Below are positions 8,113 to 18,700 of a DNA stretch of 64,000 nt, one piece after another. Origin of the DNA: Gordonibacter pamelaeae. Lineage in GTDB: Bacteria > Actinomycetota > Coriobacteriia > Coriobacteriales > Eggerthellaceae. The notes below the pieces were generated by a model, which saw only the letters and a program-made list of their open reading frames with translations, did no database searches and was not told the origin of the DNA. Where the stretch lies: assembly GCF_042665095.1 (NCBI RefSeq), contig NZ_JBHTBV010000001.1. The stretch is one strand, 5' to 3'. Position numbers and translations under genes: made by a program. Position 1 is the first letter of the stretch. Each line of letters starts with the position of its first letter.

Positions 8113-10980
8113 ATGGGGAAGTGGGCTGCGCGTATCGTATGCTTGGTGCTTGCCGTGGCGCTGTCCGTTCCGGCCGCATCCTCCGCTCTCGCCCAGGAGG
8201 CGGGCGCCTCCGCTCCTGGCGAAGCGCCTGCGGCGGCCGGCGCAGAAGGAGGGCCGGCCGCCGGCACCGGGGAGGCCTCGGGCGCCGCTGCGGGCGACGA
8301 CGGTCAAGGGCGACTTGTGCGCGTGGCGTTTCCCCAGGCCGAAGGCTTGAGCATGGTCGACGAGAACGGACGGCGCAGCGGCGTGCTCTACGATTGGCTC
8401 GTGGAGATAGCCAAGTACACCGGGTGGCGCTACGAGTTCGTGGAAGGCAGCGTGGACGAGCTCGTCAAGCAGACCATGGCGGGCGGCATCGACCTGATGG
8501 GCGGCATGTTCTACCGCGAGCAGCTCGACGAGAGCCTCGACTACTCCACGTTCGGCATGGGCTCGAACCGCTCCCTCGTCATCGGTCCCAGCGACGACGA
8601 CTCCGTCGCCGGTTTCGACCTGCGCACCCTGAACGGCAAGACCATCGGAACCTATGCCAACGCGACGGAGAAGATACGCCGGCTGGAGAATTTCCTGGAG
8701 TTCAACGGCTTGGACTGCACGGTGCTGCGCCTCGACCTGGCTTCGTACGAGAGCTGCCTGGACGACGGCACCGCCGACCTCATGCTCGGCAGCGACGTGG
8801 GGATGAAGGACGGCTGCAAGGTGGTGGCGGAGTTCGACGGCGAGCAGCACTACCTGGCCGTTCCCGAGGGCAGCGACCTCATGGCGGGCATCGACGAGGC
8901 CATGAGGCAGATCTACGCGGCCGACCCCAACTTCTCCCGCTCGCTCTACGCCCGCTATTTCCCCGACGACTACGCCAGCCCCATCGCGTTCTCCGAGGCC
9001 GACCGCGCCTACGTGGCCCAGGCGCGCGAGGTGCGGGTGGCCGTGACGGCGGGGCAGTACCCGCTGTACTACGAGCATGACGGCTTGTACCAGGGCATTG
9101 CGAAGGACGTGCTCGACCGCATCGCCGAGCGCACGGGCCTCTCGTTCCGCTTCGTGCATGCGGACAGCTACCAAGGGGCGCTCGACCTCGTGGCGGCGGG
9201 CGAGGCCGATGTGGCGGGCTGCTTCATGGACGACGAGCAGACGGCTGGCGATCAGGGGCTTGCCTTGACCAAGGGGTATGCGACGCTCGGCGAGGTGGTG
9301 TTCCGCAGCAAGTTCTCGGCGCAGTCCTCCGGCGGCCCCGTGATAGCCCAGCTCCAGGGCCGCGCCGCGCCCGAAGGGCAGGAGGGCGCGGAGGTGGTGT
9401 GGCTCCCCACGTACGCCGACTGCCTCGAGGCGGTGAACACCGGGCGCGCCGACCTCACGAGCATGCCCGCCTCGTTCGCCGAGTGCCTGTTTACCGAACG
9501 CTCCTACGGCAACGTGGCCCCGGCCACGGCCGACCATACCGAGACCTCGTTCTCCCTGGCGCTGCCGCGCCCGGTGGACTCGGGCCTGTACTCGGTGCTG
9601 AGCAAGGCGGTGAACAGCTTCACGGACGACGAGCTGGAGGCCCTGTACTCCCGCAACGCCGTGGCCCTGGGCAACCGCTCCGCTACGGTGGAGTCGTTCG
9701 TGTCCGACAACCCGCTGCTCGTGGTGGTGCTGTCATTGGTGTTCTTCCTGCTGGTGGGCGCCATTGCCATCATCGTCACCGGCTCGAAGGTGCGCAGCCG
9801 CATGATGGCGCTCAAGCTGGAGAAGGCCGAGGAGACGGGCCAGGCGAAGGCCGACTTCCTCTCGCGCATGTCCCACGAGATACGCACGCCCATGAACGCC
9901 ATCATCGGGCTGTCGAACGTGGCGTCGCTGTCGGGCGAGGCCACGCCCGCCATCCGCTCGGACCTGGAGAGGATCAACACGTCGGCCCAGTTCCTGCTCT
10001 CGCTCGTGAACGACATCCTGGACATGTCCAAGATACAGAACGACAAGGTGCACATAGAGGTGGCGCCCCTGCGCCTGGCGTCGCTCGCCTCGCGCCTCGA
10101 GAGCATGTTCGGCATCCAGGCGCAGGAGAAGGGCATCTGCCTGAAGGTCGTGTGCGAGACCGAGGCCGTGGTGGTGGGCGACGACGTGCGCCTGCAGCAG
10201 GTTCTGGCGAACCTGCTGTCCAATGCCTTCAAGTTCACCGACGCGGGCGGCACCATCTCCCTGCGCATCGAGGAGGCGCAGCTTGGCGGGGGCGGGGAGG
10301 GCCCGACGTACCGGTTCTCCGTGTGCGACGACGGAGCCGGCATCCGCCCCGAGGACCTCGAGCGCATCTTCGACTCGTTCGAGCAGGCGGCCGAGAACCA
10401 CCGCAACGCCCAGGGAACGGGGCTGGGGCTGGCCATCAGCAGCAACCTCGTGCGCCTCATGGGCGGCAAGCTGGAGGTGGAGAGCCAGGTGGGCGCAGGC
10501 TCCGAGTTCCATTTCACGCTGCGGCTGCCTTTGGGGCGCCCGGAGGACCTGGACGCGCCGGGCGCGGACGACCCCGCGCCGCGCTCGCTTGCCGGCACGC
10601 GCGCGCTCTTGGCCGAGGACAACGACCTGAACGCCGAGATAGCCGCCGCCTTGCTGGACATGGAGGGGGTGGCGGTCGACCGCGCCGCGAACGGCCGCGA
10701 GGCGGTGGACCTGTTCGCGTCCGCGGAGCCGGGGCGCTACGACTTCGTGCTCATGGACGTGAAGATGCCCGTGCTGGACGGACTGGGCGCCGCCGCCGAG
10801 ATCCGCGCGCTTCCCCGCCACGATGCGCGCGACGTGCCCATCGTGGCTTTGACGGCCAACACGTTCCAAGAGGACCGCGACGATGCGGCCGCTGCCGGCA
10901 TGGACGGCTTCATCCCGAAGCCCTTCGACGCCCGGCAGCTCTACGAAACGCTGCGCTCCTTCCTGCCCCCGGAAGGGTAG
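8113..10980 (+). CDS. Hybrid sensor histidine kinase with two periplasmic binding domains
   Basis: A 955-residue sensor of the BvgS/EvgS type. A signal peptide (residues 1-29) is followed by two solute-binding (SBP_bac_3-like) domains from about residues 68 and 307. One membrane helix spans about 533-558. The HisKA dimerisation domain has phospho-acceptor H588 in MSHEIRTPMNA, followed by an ATPase domain (NLLSNAFKF, DDGAGI, GTGLGLAI). A receiver domain has D882 in LMDVKMP. External amino-acid-like ligands would gate phosphotransfer. No output regulator gene lies beside it. The start is the ATG at 8113 behind GGAGG; the frame is open further upstream but without a start of similar quality. The ligand is unknown. 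Confidence 0.93.
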   Translation: MGKWAARIVCLVLAVALSVPAASSALAQEAGASAPGEAPAAAGAEGGPAAGTGEASGAAAGDDGQGRLVRVAFPQAEGLSMVDENGRRSGVLYDWLVEIAKYTGWRYEFVEGSVDELVKQTMAGGIDLMGGMFYREQLDESLDYSTFGMGSNRSLVIGPSDDDSVAGFDLRTLNGKTIGTYANATEKIRRLENFLEFNGLDCTVLRLDLASYESCLDDGTADLMLGSDVGMKDGCKVVAEFDGEQHYLAVPEGSDLMAGIDEAMRQIYAADPNFSRSLYARYFPDDYASPIAFSEADRAYVAQAREVRVAVTAGQYPLYYEHDGLYQGIAKDVLDRIAERTGLSFRFVHADSYQGALDLVAAGEADVAGCFMDDEQTAGDQGLALTKGYATLGEVVFRSKFSAQSSGGPVIAQLQGRAAPEGQEGAEVVWLPTYADCLEAVNTGRADLTSMPASFAECLFTERSYGNVAPATADHTETSFSLALPRPVDSGLYSVLSKAVNSFTDDELEALYSRNAVALGNRSATVESFVSDNPLLVVVLSLVFFLLVGAIAIIVTGSKVRSRMMALKLEKAEETGQAKADFLSRMSHEIRTPMNAIIGLSNVASLSGEATPAIRSDLERINTSAQFLLSLVNDILDMSKIQNDKVHIEVAPLRLASLASRLESMFGIQAQEKGICLKVVCETEAVVVGDDVRLQQVLANLLSNAFKFTDAGGTISLRIEEAQLGGGGEGPTYRFSVCDDGAGIRPEDLERIFDSFEQAAENHRNAQGTGLGLAISSNLVRLMGGKLEVESQVGAGSEFHFTLRLPLGRPEDLDAPGADDPAPRSLAGTRALLAEDNDLNAEIAAALLDMEGVAVDRAANGREAVDLFASAEPGRYDFVLMDVKMPVLDGLGAAAEIRALPRHDARDVPIVALTANTFQEDRDDAAAAGMDGFIPKPFDARQLYETLRSFLPPEG

Positions 10981-11070
10981 CCCGCCGCCGGTGATTTTCC
11001 GGCCGCTCCTGGCGGGCTTTGGCGAATCGGAGAAGGGGGCGAAAAGTGCGCTGCGAAAGCGCGTGATCTA

Positions 11071-11079
11071 TGGTATACT
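11071..11079 (+). promoter_or_regulatory. sigA promoter, extended -10
   Basis: TGG at 11071-11073 directly before TATACT at 11074-11079 forms an extended -10 element about 75 bases before the sigA start. No good -35 is visible, as is common for extended -10 promoters. Confidence 0.55.
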
Positions 11080-11153
11080 GCTCCGCTGTATCTTTGCGCC
11101 CGGCGCGCATGCTTCCGCATGCCCGAGCGCATCCAGTTGGAAAGGAAGATCAC

Positions 11154-12377
<1,224 letters not shown>

Positions 12378-12378
12378 G

Positions 12379-12627
12379 GTTCCGTCGGCCTGACGGCCGC
12401 CGGAACGAAGCCGATGCTGCGAAGGGCCCTGGCACCCCGCCTTGCCGCGATGGCGAAGACTCGCGTACTGAAGTACGCTTCGCCTTCCCCATCCCGTCAA
12501 TTCGGGGCACCAGGGCCCTTCTCGCTGACTTGCTACGCCAACCTGCGCGGTTGGGCATACGGACCTGCAAGCTCCTGTTCGCGCTTCGCGCGAATCGGCC
12601 GCAGGTACGCCGAGGTTGAGGGGATTG
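12379..12627. repeat. Palindromic repeat copy B, sigA-rlmKL gap
   Basis: Starts one base after the sigA stop with the same opening hairpin as the priA copy (GTTCCGTCGGC 12379-12389 with GCCGCCGGAAC 12396-12406). It contains GGGCCCTGG...CCAGGGCCC arms, the shared core GCGTAC-TGAA-GTACGC and the shared block CTCGCTGACTTGCTACGCCAACC. A segment of about 60-70 bases absent from the priA copy follows. The end GAGGGGATTG supplies the ribosome site of rlmKL. It fills the whole intergenic space. Confidence 0.85.
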
Positions 12628-12631
12628 CGCT

Positions 12632-14950
12632 ATGCAACAGGAAAAACTCGAGTTCTTCGCCAGCTGCCTCGCCGGGCTGGAGGCCCCGCTCGCCGACGAG
12701 CTGAAGGCCCTCGGCATCAGGAGCGTGCGGCCGCTCGGCGGCGGCGTCGCCTTCTTCTGCGACGTGCGCCACGCGCTCGCGGCGTGCCTGTGGTCCCGGC
12801 TGGCCTCGCGCATCATGCTGGTGGTGGGGCGCGTGGACGCGCGCCTGGCCGACCTGCTGTTCGAGGACGCGTTGGAGCTTCCCTGGGAGGACGTGATCGC
12901 GCCCGGCGCGAGCATCGCGGTGTCGGCCCACGGCATGAACGACGAGCTGCGCAACACGCGCTTCACCGCGCTCAAGGTGAAGGACGCCGTGTGCGACCGC
13001 CTGCGCGAGGCGCGGGGGGAGCGCCCGAACGTGGACGCCGAGCATCCCGACGCGGCCATCGACGTGCGCGTGCGCGAGAAGCGCGCCACCATCTCGCTCG
13101 ACCTGTCGGGCGCCTCGCTCTACCGCCGCACCTACCTCGCGCCCGACGACGGTGCCGAGGCGCCGCTCGAGTGCGCGCTCGCCGCCGGCCTGCTGGCGCT
13201 TGCCGGCTGGGACGGGCGGGCGCGCGCGGGTGCCGCCTGCGTCGACGCGGCCTGCGGCGACGGCGCCGTGGTGGTGGAGGCGGCATCCGCAGCCTGCGAC
13301 CTGGCGCCGGGGCTCGCGCGCGATCGCTGGGGCTTCCACGGCTGGGCGGGCTTCGACGAGGACGCATGGGCCGACCTGCTGGACGATGCCGATGCGCGCT
13401 TCGAGCGCGGGCTGGCGGCCGCCGCGGCGCAGGGGGCCGTGGACGGCCCGGCATCGGCGCGCCCCGACCTCGGCGTCGTGCGCTTCGCGGGCCTGTCCGC
13501 GTCCTCGCCGGCCATCGCGCGGGCGCGCGGGCGCGCCAAGCGCGCAGGGCTCCGTCAGGCCGTGAGCATCGAGCCGGGCGGGGCCGAGGAGGCGGGCGCG
13601 CTCGTGGAGCGCGTGAGCGCCGCAGCTGCCGCCGCACGGGCGGCCGCAGGCGCACCGGCGGGCGAGGCCCCCGGCTGCCTGGTGGCGAGCGTGCTCGGCG
13701 CCCGCGAGCGCTCCTCGGAGGCGAGCGCCCAGGCCGACGCCGCCGCGTTCGTGGCGGCCGCCACGGCGGCCCCGGAGGGCTCGGCGTTCGCGGTGGCGGA
13801 CAGCGAGGCCGTGGAGGACCGCTTCGGCCGGGCGCCGGGCACGCGCGTCGAGCTCGGGCGCGACCGCGTGGCCGTGGAGGCGCTCGTGTTCCACGCGCCG
13901 CCCGCCGCCTCCGCCGTGGTCATGGTGCCCGATCCTGCCGGCGGTGCCGAGCACCGCGTGGAGGTGCTGGAGCCCGCTTCCGAGCAGTTCTCGTCCCGCC
14001 TGTTCAAGGTGGCGAAGGAGCGCCGCAAGTGGGCGCGCCGCGAGGGGGTCTCGTGCTACCGCGTCTACGACGCCGACCTGCCCGACTACGCCGTGGCCAT
14101 CGACGTGTACGCGGGTGCGGGGGAGGCCGAGGGCAACACGTACCTGCACATCGCCGAGTACGCGCCGCCCTCCTCGGTCGACCCCGCCCGCGCGCGCCGG
14201 CGCTTCGACGACGTGCTGGCGCTCGCGCCCGTGGCGCTGGGCATCCGCCCCGACCACGTGTTCGCCAAGACGCGCCGGCGCGACAAGGGCGGCTCGCAGT
14301 ACCGCGACGCCGGCCGGCGCAGCTACGTGACGCAGGTCGACGAGGACGGCTACCTCATGGAGGTGGACCTGTCGGGCTACCTGGACACGGGCATCTTCCT
14401 GGACCACCGCGCCACGCGCGAGCTCGTGGGCGCGAAGGCGGCGGGCAAGCGCTTCCTCAACCTGTTCGCCTACACGGGCACGGCCACCGTGCACGCGGCC
14501 GGCGGCGGGGCGGTGGAGACGACGACGGTGGACCTCTCGCAGACCTACCTGGACTGGGCGCGGCGCAACATGGCCGGCAACGGCTTCGCCGGGCCCGAGC
14601 ACTCCTTCGAGCGCGCCGACGTCATGGCCTGGATCACCGAGACGCGCCGCAAGCCCCTGCGCTACGACCTGATCTTCGTGGACCCGCCCACGTTCTCCAA
14701 CTCGAAGGCCATGGGCAGCCGCACCTGGGACGTGCAGCGCGACCACGTTGAGCTGCTCATCGGCGTGACGCGCCTGCTCACCGAGGGCGGCGAGGCCGTG
14801 TTCTCGTGCAACCTGCGCACCTTCAAGCCTGACCTGGAGGCGCTGGCGCGCTACGGCGTGGCGTTGGAGGACATCACGGCGTCCACGATCCCCCACGACT
14901 TCGAGCGCAACCCCAAGATCCACCAGTGCTACCTCGCGAGGCGCGCCTAG
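12632..14950 (+). CDS. rlmL: Bifunctional 23S rRNA methyltransferase RlmK/RlmL
   Basis: Methylates two guanines of 23S rRNA (m2G2445 and m7G2069 in E. coli numbering). The 772-residue fusion has a THUMP domain at about residues 45-170. A first methyltransferase domain includes AACGDGAVVVEAA near residue 210. A C-terminal RlmK-type domain has LNLFAYTGTATVHAA and the DPPTFSNSK catalytic motif. Size suits a two-domain enzyme (E. coli 702). The first domain has a degraded look: where RlmL normally has a DPPYG/NPPYG motif I see only LVASVLGARERSS. RlmL activity may therefore be lost while RlmK activity remains. Start at 12632 behind GAGGGG, which lies inside the repeat. Confidence 0.88.
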   Translation: MQQEKLEFFASCLAGLEAPLADELKALGIRSVRPLGGGVAFFCDVRHALAACLWSRLASRIMLVVGRVDARLADLLFEDALELPWEDVIAPGASIAVSAHGMNDELRNTRFTALKVKDAVCDRLREARGERPNVDAEHPDAAIDVRVREKRATISLDLSGASLYRRTYLAPDDGAEAPLECALAAGLLALAGWDGRARAGAACVDAACGDGAVVVEAASAACDLAPGLARDRWGFHGWAGFDEDAWADLLDDADARFERGLAAAAAQGAVDGPASARPDLGVVRFAGLSASSPAIARARGRAKRAGLRQAVSIEPGGAEEAGALVERVSAAAAAARAAAGAPAGEAPGCLVASVLGARERSSEASAQADAAAFVAAATAAPEGSAFAVADSEAVEDRFGRAPGTRVELGRDRVAVEALVFHAPPAASAVVMVPDPAGGAEHRVEVLEPASEQFSSRLFKVAKERRKWARREGVSCYRVYDADLPDYAVAIDVYAGAGEAEGNTYLHIAEYAPPSSVDPARARRRFDDVLALAPVALGIRPDHVFAKTRRRDKGGSQYRDAGRRSYVTQVDEDGYLMEVDLSGYLDTGIFLDHRATRELVGAKAAGKRFLNLFAYTGTATVHAAGGGAVETTTVDLSQTYLDWARRNMAGNGFAGPEHSFERADVMAWITETRRKPLRYDLIFVDPPTFSNSKAMGSRTWDVQRDHVELLIGVTRLLTEGGEAVFSCNLRTFKPDLEALARYGVALEDITASTIPHDFERNPKIHQCYLARRA

Positions 14951-14962
14951 CCCCCTCGCGAA

Positions 14963-14996
14963 AAAACCGCCCGTCGCGTCTGCGACGGGCGGTTTT
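14963..14996 (+). terminator. Terminator after rlmKL
   Basis: AAAACCGCCCGTCGC pairs perfectly with GCGACGGGCGGTTTT around a four-base loop. It is strong and, with A and T runs on both sides, bidirectional in form. Confidence 0.9.
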
Positions 14997-15000
14997 GCCT

Positions 15001-15017
15001 GATAGGATCTTCCTACT
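15001..15017. promoter_or_regulatory. Candidate operator of Mo-enzyme operon 1
   Basis: GATAGG-ATCTT-CCTACT, with an inner perfect dyad TAGGA-TCT-TCCTA (15003-15015), lies 145 bases before the operon's first gene. The dyad before Mo-enzyme operon 2 (35017-35040) has the same half-sites, GATAGG-N6-CCTATC. A TAATAC at 15045-15050 may be the -10. Binding by the LuxR proteins encoded nearby is inferred. Confidence 0.45.
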
Positions 15018-15161
15018 ACGTTTTTTCCGATGCCCTCGCGCCCCTAATACGCGCTTTTTCCCGATTACACCCCCTCGCCCGGCTCCTAGAGTCCCTGGCA
15101 AGCCGCGGCTCGCAGCGATGCCGCGGGACGAACCGAAGGGAAACGGGAGAAGGAGGGGCTT

Positions 15162-16433
15162 ATGGAAGCACGGAAGTCATCGTCGGCGAGAGGCTGGCTC
15201 GTCACGCTCGTGGGGATGCTGGCTGCGGTGGCCATCGCCATCAACATGTTCAAGGTGCCGCCCACCATGGGGCTGCTCATGGCCGACCTGGGGATCGGGC
15301 CGGCGCTCGGAGGCTGGCTCATGACGGTGCCCACGGTCACGGGGCTCGTGCTCGCGCTGCCGTCGGGCGGGCTCACCGACAAGTTCGGGCCGAAGAAGGT
15401 GGGCCTGTTCGCCATCCTGTCCGCGGCGGTGGGCAGCCTGATAGGGTCGTTCGCGCCGAATATCGAGCTCTTGCTGTTCAGCCGCTTCGTGGAGGGCCTG
15501 AGCTTCGCGCTCATCGGCGTTGCCGTGCCGGCCATCATCGCCCTATGGTTCTCGCCTGAGAAGAGCGGCGCGCCCATGGCCATCTGGTCGGGGTGGGTGC
15601 CCATCGGCATGCTCGCCATCTTCACGGGGGCGAACCTGTTCATCGCAGCCGACGACCCCGGCACGTGGGCGAACGTGTGGTGGCTCTCCACCGCGCTGCT
15701 CGTGGCGGCCGCCGTGCTGTACCTGGTGTTCGTGAAGGCGCCGGAGGGCTACGCGGCCGAGGACGCGCCGAAGATCTCGCTCGTCGAGGGCATGAAGTCG
15801 CCGTCGACGTGGCTGCTGGCCGTAGTGTTCGCCATGTTCGCGTTCATCATGTACGCCGTGTCCACGTTCGCGCCCACGTACTGCATGGAGGAGCTGGGCT
15901 ACAGCCTGGAGGACTCCAACCTGTACTCGAGCCTCATCACGGTTGGCATGATCCTGGGCGTGGTGCTCATGACGCCCGTGCTCAACAAGGTGGTGAGGCT
16001 GAAGAGCCGCATCTGGCTGCTCGTGGCCAGCATGGTGCTCACGGCGCTCATCGCGGTGCTCGCGTTCAACGTGCCGCCGTCGGCCACCGTGGCCGTCATG
16101 ATCATCACCGGCATCGTGCTGCAGCTCGTGCCGGCCGTCATCTGGCCCATCGCGCCGTCGGCCGCCGTGGCGCCCGTCTACATCGGCACGACGTTCGGCG
16201 TCATCGCGCTCGGACGCTCCATCGGCGGGTTCGGCAACGCGTCCATCGGCACGCTCATCGAGACGTCCGGCTGGGGCGCGGCCGTCATGCTGCTCGTGGG
16301 CATCGGCGTCGTGGGCGTGGCAGCCTGCCTGGCGCTGCTCAAGTTCCTGAAGGAGCCGGCCGGGGCGGCTGCGCCCGCCGGCGCGCCCACGGAGCCGGCC
16401 GAGGCGGAAGCCGCCGGCCGCTCGGCGAGATAA
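15162..16433 (+). CDS. MFS transporter, Mo-enzyme operon 1
   Basis: A 423-residue major facilitator with 12 predicted membrane helices. The signature loop between helices 2 and 3 reads GGLTDKFGPKKVG, and FVEGLSFALIGVAVPAIIALWF follows. It starts behind GAAGGAGGGGCTT, and its stop is 28 bases before the Mo-enzyme gene, so it leads the operon. Close in type to the MFS proteins of operon 3 and at 52007. It would carry an aromatic substrate or its product across the membrane; this is inferred from linkage to the dehydroxylase-like enzyme. Confidence 0.9.
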   Translation: MEARKSSSARGWLVTLVGMLAAVAIAINMFKVPPTMGLLMADLGIGPALGGWLMTVPTVTGLVLALPSGGLTDKFGPKKVGLFAILSAAVGSLIGSFAPNIELLLFSRFVEGLSFALIGVAVPAIIALWFSPEKSGAPMAIWSGWVPIGMLAIFTGANLFIAADDPGTWANVWWLSTALLVAAAVLYLVFVKAPEGYAAEDAPKISLVEGMKSPSTWLLAVVFAMFAFIMYAVSTFAPTYCMEELGYSLEDSNLYSSLITVGMILGVVLMTPVLNKVVRLKSRIWLLVASMVLTALIAVLAFNVPPSATVAVMIITGIVLQLVPAVIWPIAPSAAVAPVYIGTTFGVIALGRSIGGFGNASIGTLIETSGWGAAVMLLVGIGVVGVAACLALLKFLKEPAGAAAPAGAPTEPAEAEAAGRSAR

Positions 16434-16461
16434 GACGAAAAGGACGAGGAAGGAGAAGGCT

Positions 16462-18699
16462 ATGGAGGAGCGAGACTACCAATTCGTGGAGCACGAGAAT
16501 CCTTACACGTACCGCGACGGGGACCTGACGGTCACGCGGGGGAGCGCCTGGTCGGGGCCGGGGTGCCACCTGGGATGCGGCGTGCTGCTCTACACGAACG
16601 ACGAGGGCGACCTCGTGAAGGTGGAGGGCGACCCGGAGAACCCGTTCAACGAGGGGCGCCTGTGCGTGCGCTGCCTGGACCTGCCCGAGATGGTGAACAA
16701 CCCGAAGCGCCTGACGCACCCGCTGCGCCGCGCCAAGGCCGACCGCGGCCATGACCGCTGGGAGCGCATCGGCTGGGACGAGGCGCTCGACCTCATCGCT
16801 GCCGAGCTCAACAAGGTGAAGGAGGCCTACGGCCCCGAGTCCGTCATCTTCTCGTGCGGCACCGGGCGCGACATCGCGCCGTACATCACGCGCCTGTGCT
16901 GGTCGTTCGGCTCGCCGAACTTCGTGAACATCTTCTCCGGCAACGCGTGCTACCTGCCGCGCGTGGCCGGCTGCATCGCCACGACGGGCGCGTTCTGGGT
17001 GGCCGACTGCGCCCAGCAGTTCCCCGACCGCTACGACAACCCCGCATGGCAGATGCCCGAGACCATGTTCGTGTGGGGCAACTACCCGCTCATCGCCAAC
17101 TCGGACGGCTTCTTCGGCCACTGGGTGGTGGACCTCATGAAGCGCGGCATGAAGATCGTGATGATCGACCCGAAGGTCACGTGGCTCTCCGCCAAGGCCG
17201 AGGTGCACCTGCCGGTGCGCCCGGGCACCGACGCCGCGCTGGCGCTCGCCATGATGAACGTCATCATCAACGAGGACCTGTACGACCACGACTTCGTCGA
17301 CCGCTGGTGCTACGGCTTCGAGGAGCTCTCCGAGCACGTGCAGCCGTTCACGCCCGAGTACGCCGAGACCACCACGTGGGTTCCGGCCGAGCGCATCCGC
17401 AAAGCCGCGCGCATCCTGGCGGCGAGCAGGCCCGCGACGCTGCAGTGGGGCGTGGCCGTGGACATGACGAAGGAGGCGCTGCCGGCCGGCCAGGCCATCA
17501 TGGCGCTCTTCCAGGTGACGGGCAACGTGGAGGTGCCCGGCGGCATCATCGTGCCGCCCGAGATCCTGAACTACGGCGGCGGCTGGGGCTTCGAGCTTCT
17601 GGGCGACGAGCAGAACGAGAAGCGCCTCGGCCTGGACAAGTACTCGCTGTTCCGCCTGGGTTTCCAGGCGGCGCACCCGAACACCACCGTCGAGGCGATG
17701 AAGACGGGCAGGCCGTACCCCATCAAGGCCGCCTGGGTGCAGACGTCGAACTTCCTGGCCTGCATGTCGGCGAACTCCACCGAGGTGGCGGAGTGCTTCC
17801 GCAAGCTGGACTTCGTGGCGGGCGCCGACCTGTTCATGACGCCCACGATCATGGCGTTCTACGACGTGGTGCTGCCGGCGGCCATGTTCCCCGAGCGCGA
17901 CGGCGTGCGCCTGGGCGACGGCGCGCAGCGCGCCGAGGCCATCAACAAGGTGTGCCAGGTGGGCGAGTGCAAGTCCGACATGGAGATGAACCTGGAGCTG
18001 GGCCGCCGCCTGGCCCCCGAGGCGTGGCCGCGGGAGAACGTCGAGGACATGTTCACCGAGATGATCGCCTCCTCCGGCATCACGTTCCCCGAGCTGCGCG
18101 AGGCGGCGCCGGTGTATTTGCCGTTCGAGTACGGCAAGCACGAGAAGGGCCTCCTGCGCCCCGACGGCAGCCCCGGCTTCTACACGGCCACGGGGCGCAT
18201 CGAGCTGTGGTCGACGTACTACAAGAACGCCGGGCTCGACCCGCTGCCCGTGTTCGACGAGCCCGCGCCCGGCCCCCTGGCCACGCCCGAGCTCCTGGAC
18301 GAGTACCCGCTCGTGCTGTGCACGGGCGCGCGCCGCTGGCCGTTCTTCCACTCGGAGCACCGCCAGGCCAAGCGCCTTCTGGCCATGCACCCCGACCCGT
18401 GGATCGAGATCCACCCCGAGACGTGCGCCGAGCTGGGCGTGGCGGACGGCGACTGGGTGTGGGTGGAGAACATGCTCGGGCGCGCGAAGCGTCGCGTGAA
18501 GGAGACGCCCATCTTCGACCCGCGCATCGTGGCGGCCGACCACGGCTGGTGGAACCCGGAGGGCGATCCGGAGAACCTCTACGACATAGGGGACCTGTGC
18601 ATCAACAACCTCATAGCCTGGGGCAACGGCAAGAGCGGCTTCGGCGGCAACTACAAGACGAACCTGTGCAAGGTGTACAAGATGAAGGAGGGCGAGTGA
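16462..18699 (+). CDS. Molybdopterin oxidoreductase, catechol dehydroxylase/acetylene hydratase-like
   Basis: A 745-residue DMSO-reductase-superfamily enzyme expected to bind bis-MGD molybdenum. No Tat signal, so cytoplasmic. N-terminal cysteines C35, C39, C68 and C71 (CX3C-X28-CX2C) would hold a [4Fe-4S] cluster. After GSPNFVN, C163 in SGNACYLPR is the likely metal ligand. The C-terminal MGD-binding domain has TGARRWPFFHSEHRQ. Family knowledge: Eggerthella and Gordonibacter catechol dehydroxylases are such enzymes, encoded beside small Fe-S proteins, and the Gordonibacter type goes with an MFS gene. The reaction would be reductive removal of a para-hydroxyl from a catechol; the substrate is unknown. 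One base separates it from the Fe-S gene. Confidence 0.85.
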   Translation: MEERDYQFVEHENPYTYRDGDLTVTRGSAWSGPGCHLGCGVLLYTNDEGDLVKVEGDPENPFNEGRLCVRCLDLPEMVNNPKRLTHPLRRAKADRGHDRWERIGWDEALDLIAAELNKVKEAYGPESVIFSCGTGRDIAPYITRLCWSFGSPNFVNIFSGNACYLPRVAGCIATTGAFWVADCAQQFPDRYDNPAWQMPETMFVWGNYPLIANSDGFFGHWVVDLMKRGMKIVMIDPKVTWLSAKAEVHLPVRPGTDAALALAMMNVIINEDLYDHDFVDRWCYGFEELSEHVQPFTPEYAETTTWVPAERIRKAARILAASRPATLQWGVAVDMTKEALPAGQAIMALFQVTGNVEVPGGIIVPPEILNYGGGWGFELLGDEQNEKRLGLDKYSLFRLGFQAAHPNTTVEAMKTGRPYPIKAAWVQTSNFLACMSANSTEVAECFRKLDFVAGADLFMTPTIMAFYDVVLPAAMFPERDGVRLGDGAQRAEAINKVCQVGECKSDMEMNLELGRRLAPEAWPRENVEDMFTEMIASSGITFPELREAAPVYLPFEYGKHEKGLLRPDGSPGFYTATGRIELWSTYYKNAGLDPLPVFDEPAPGPLATPELLDEYPLVLCTGARRWPFFHSEHRQAKRLLAMHPDPWIEIHPETCAELGVADGDWVWVENMLGRAKRRVKETPIFDPRIVAADHGWWNPEGDPENLYDIGDLCINNLIAWGNGKSGFGGNYKTNLCKVYKMKEGE

Positions 18700-18700
18700 C

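Noticed and set aside
6265..9537. 1090-codon minus-strand ORF
   Set aside because: Spans two real genes and part of priA antisense; composition is dominated by R, H, A and G with no domain.
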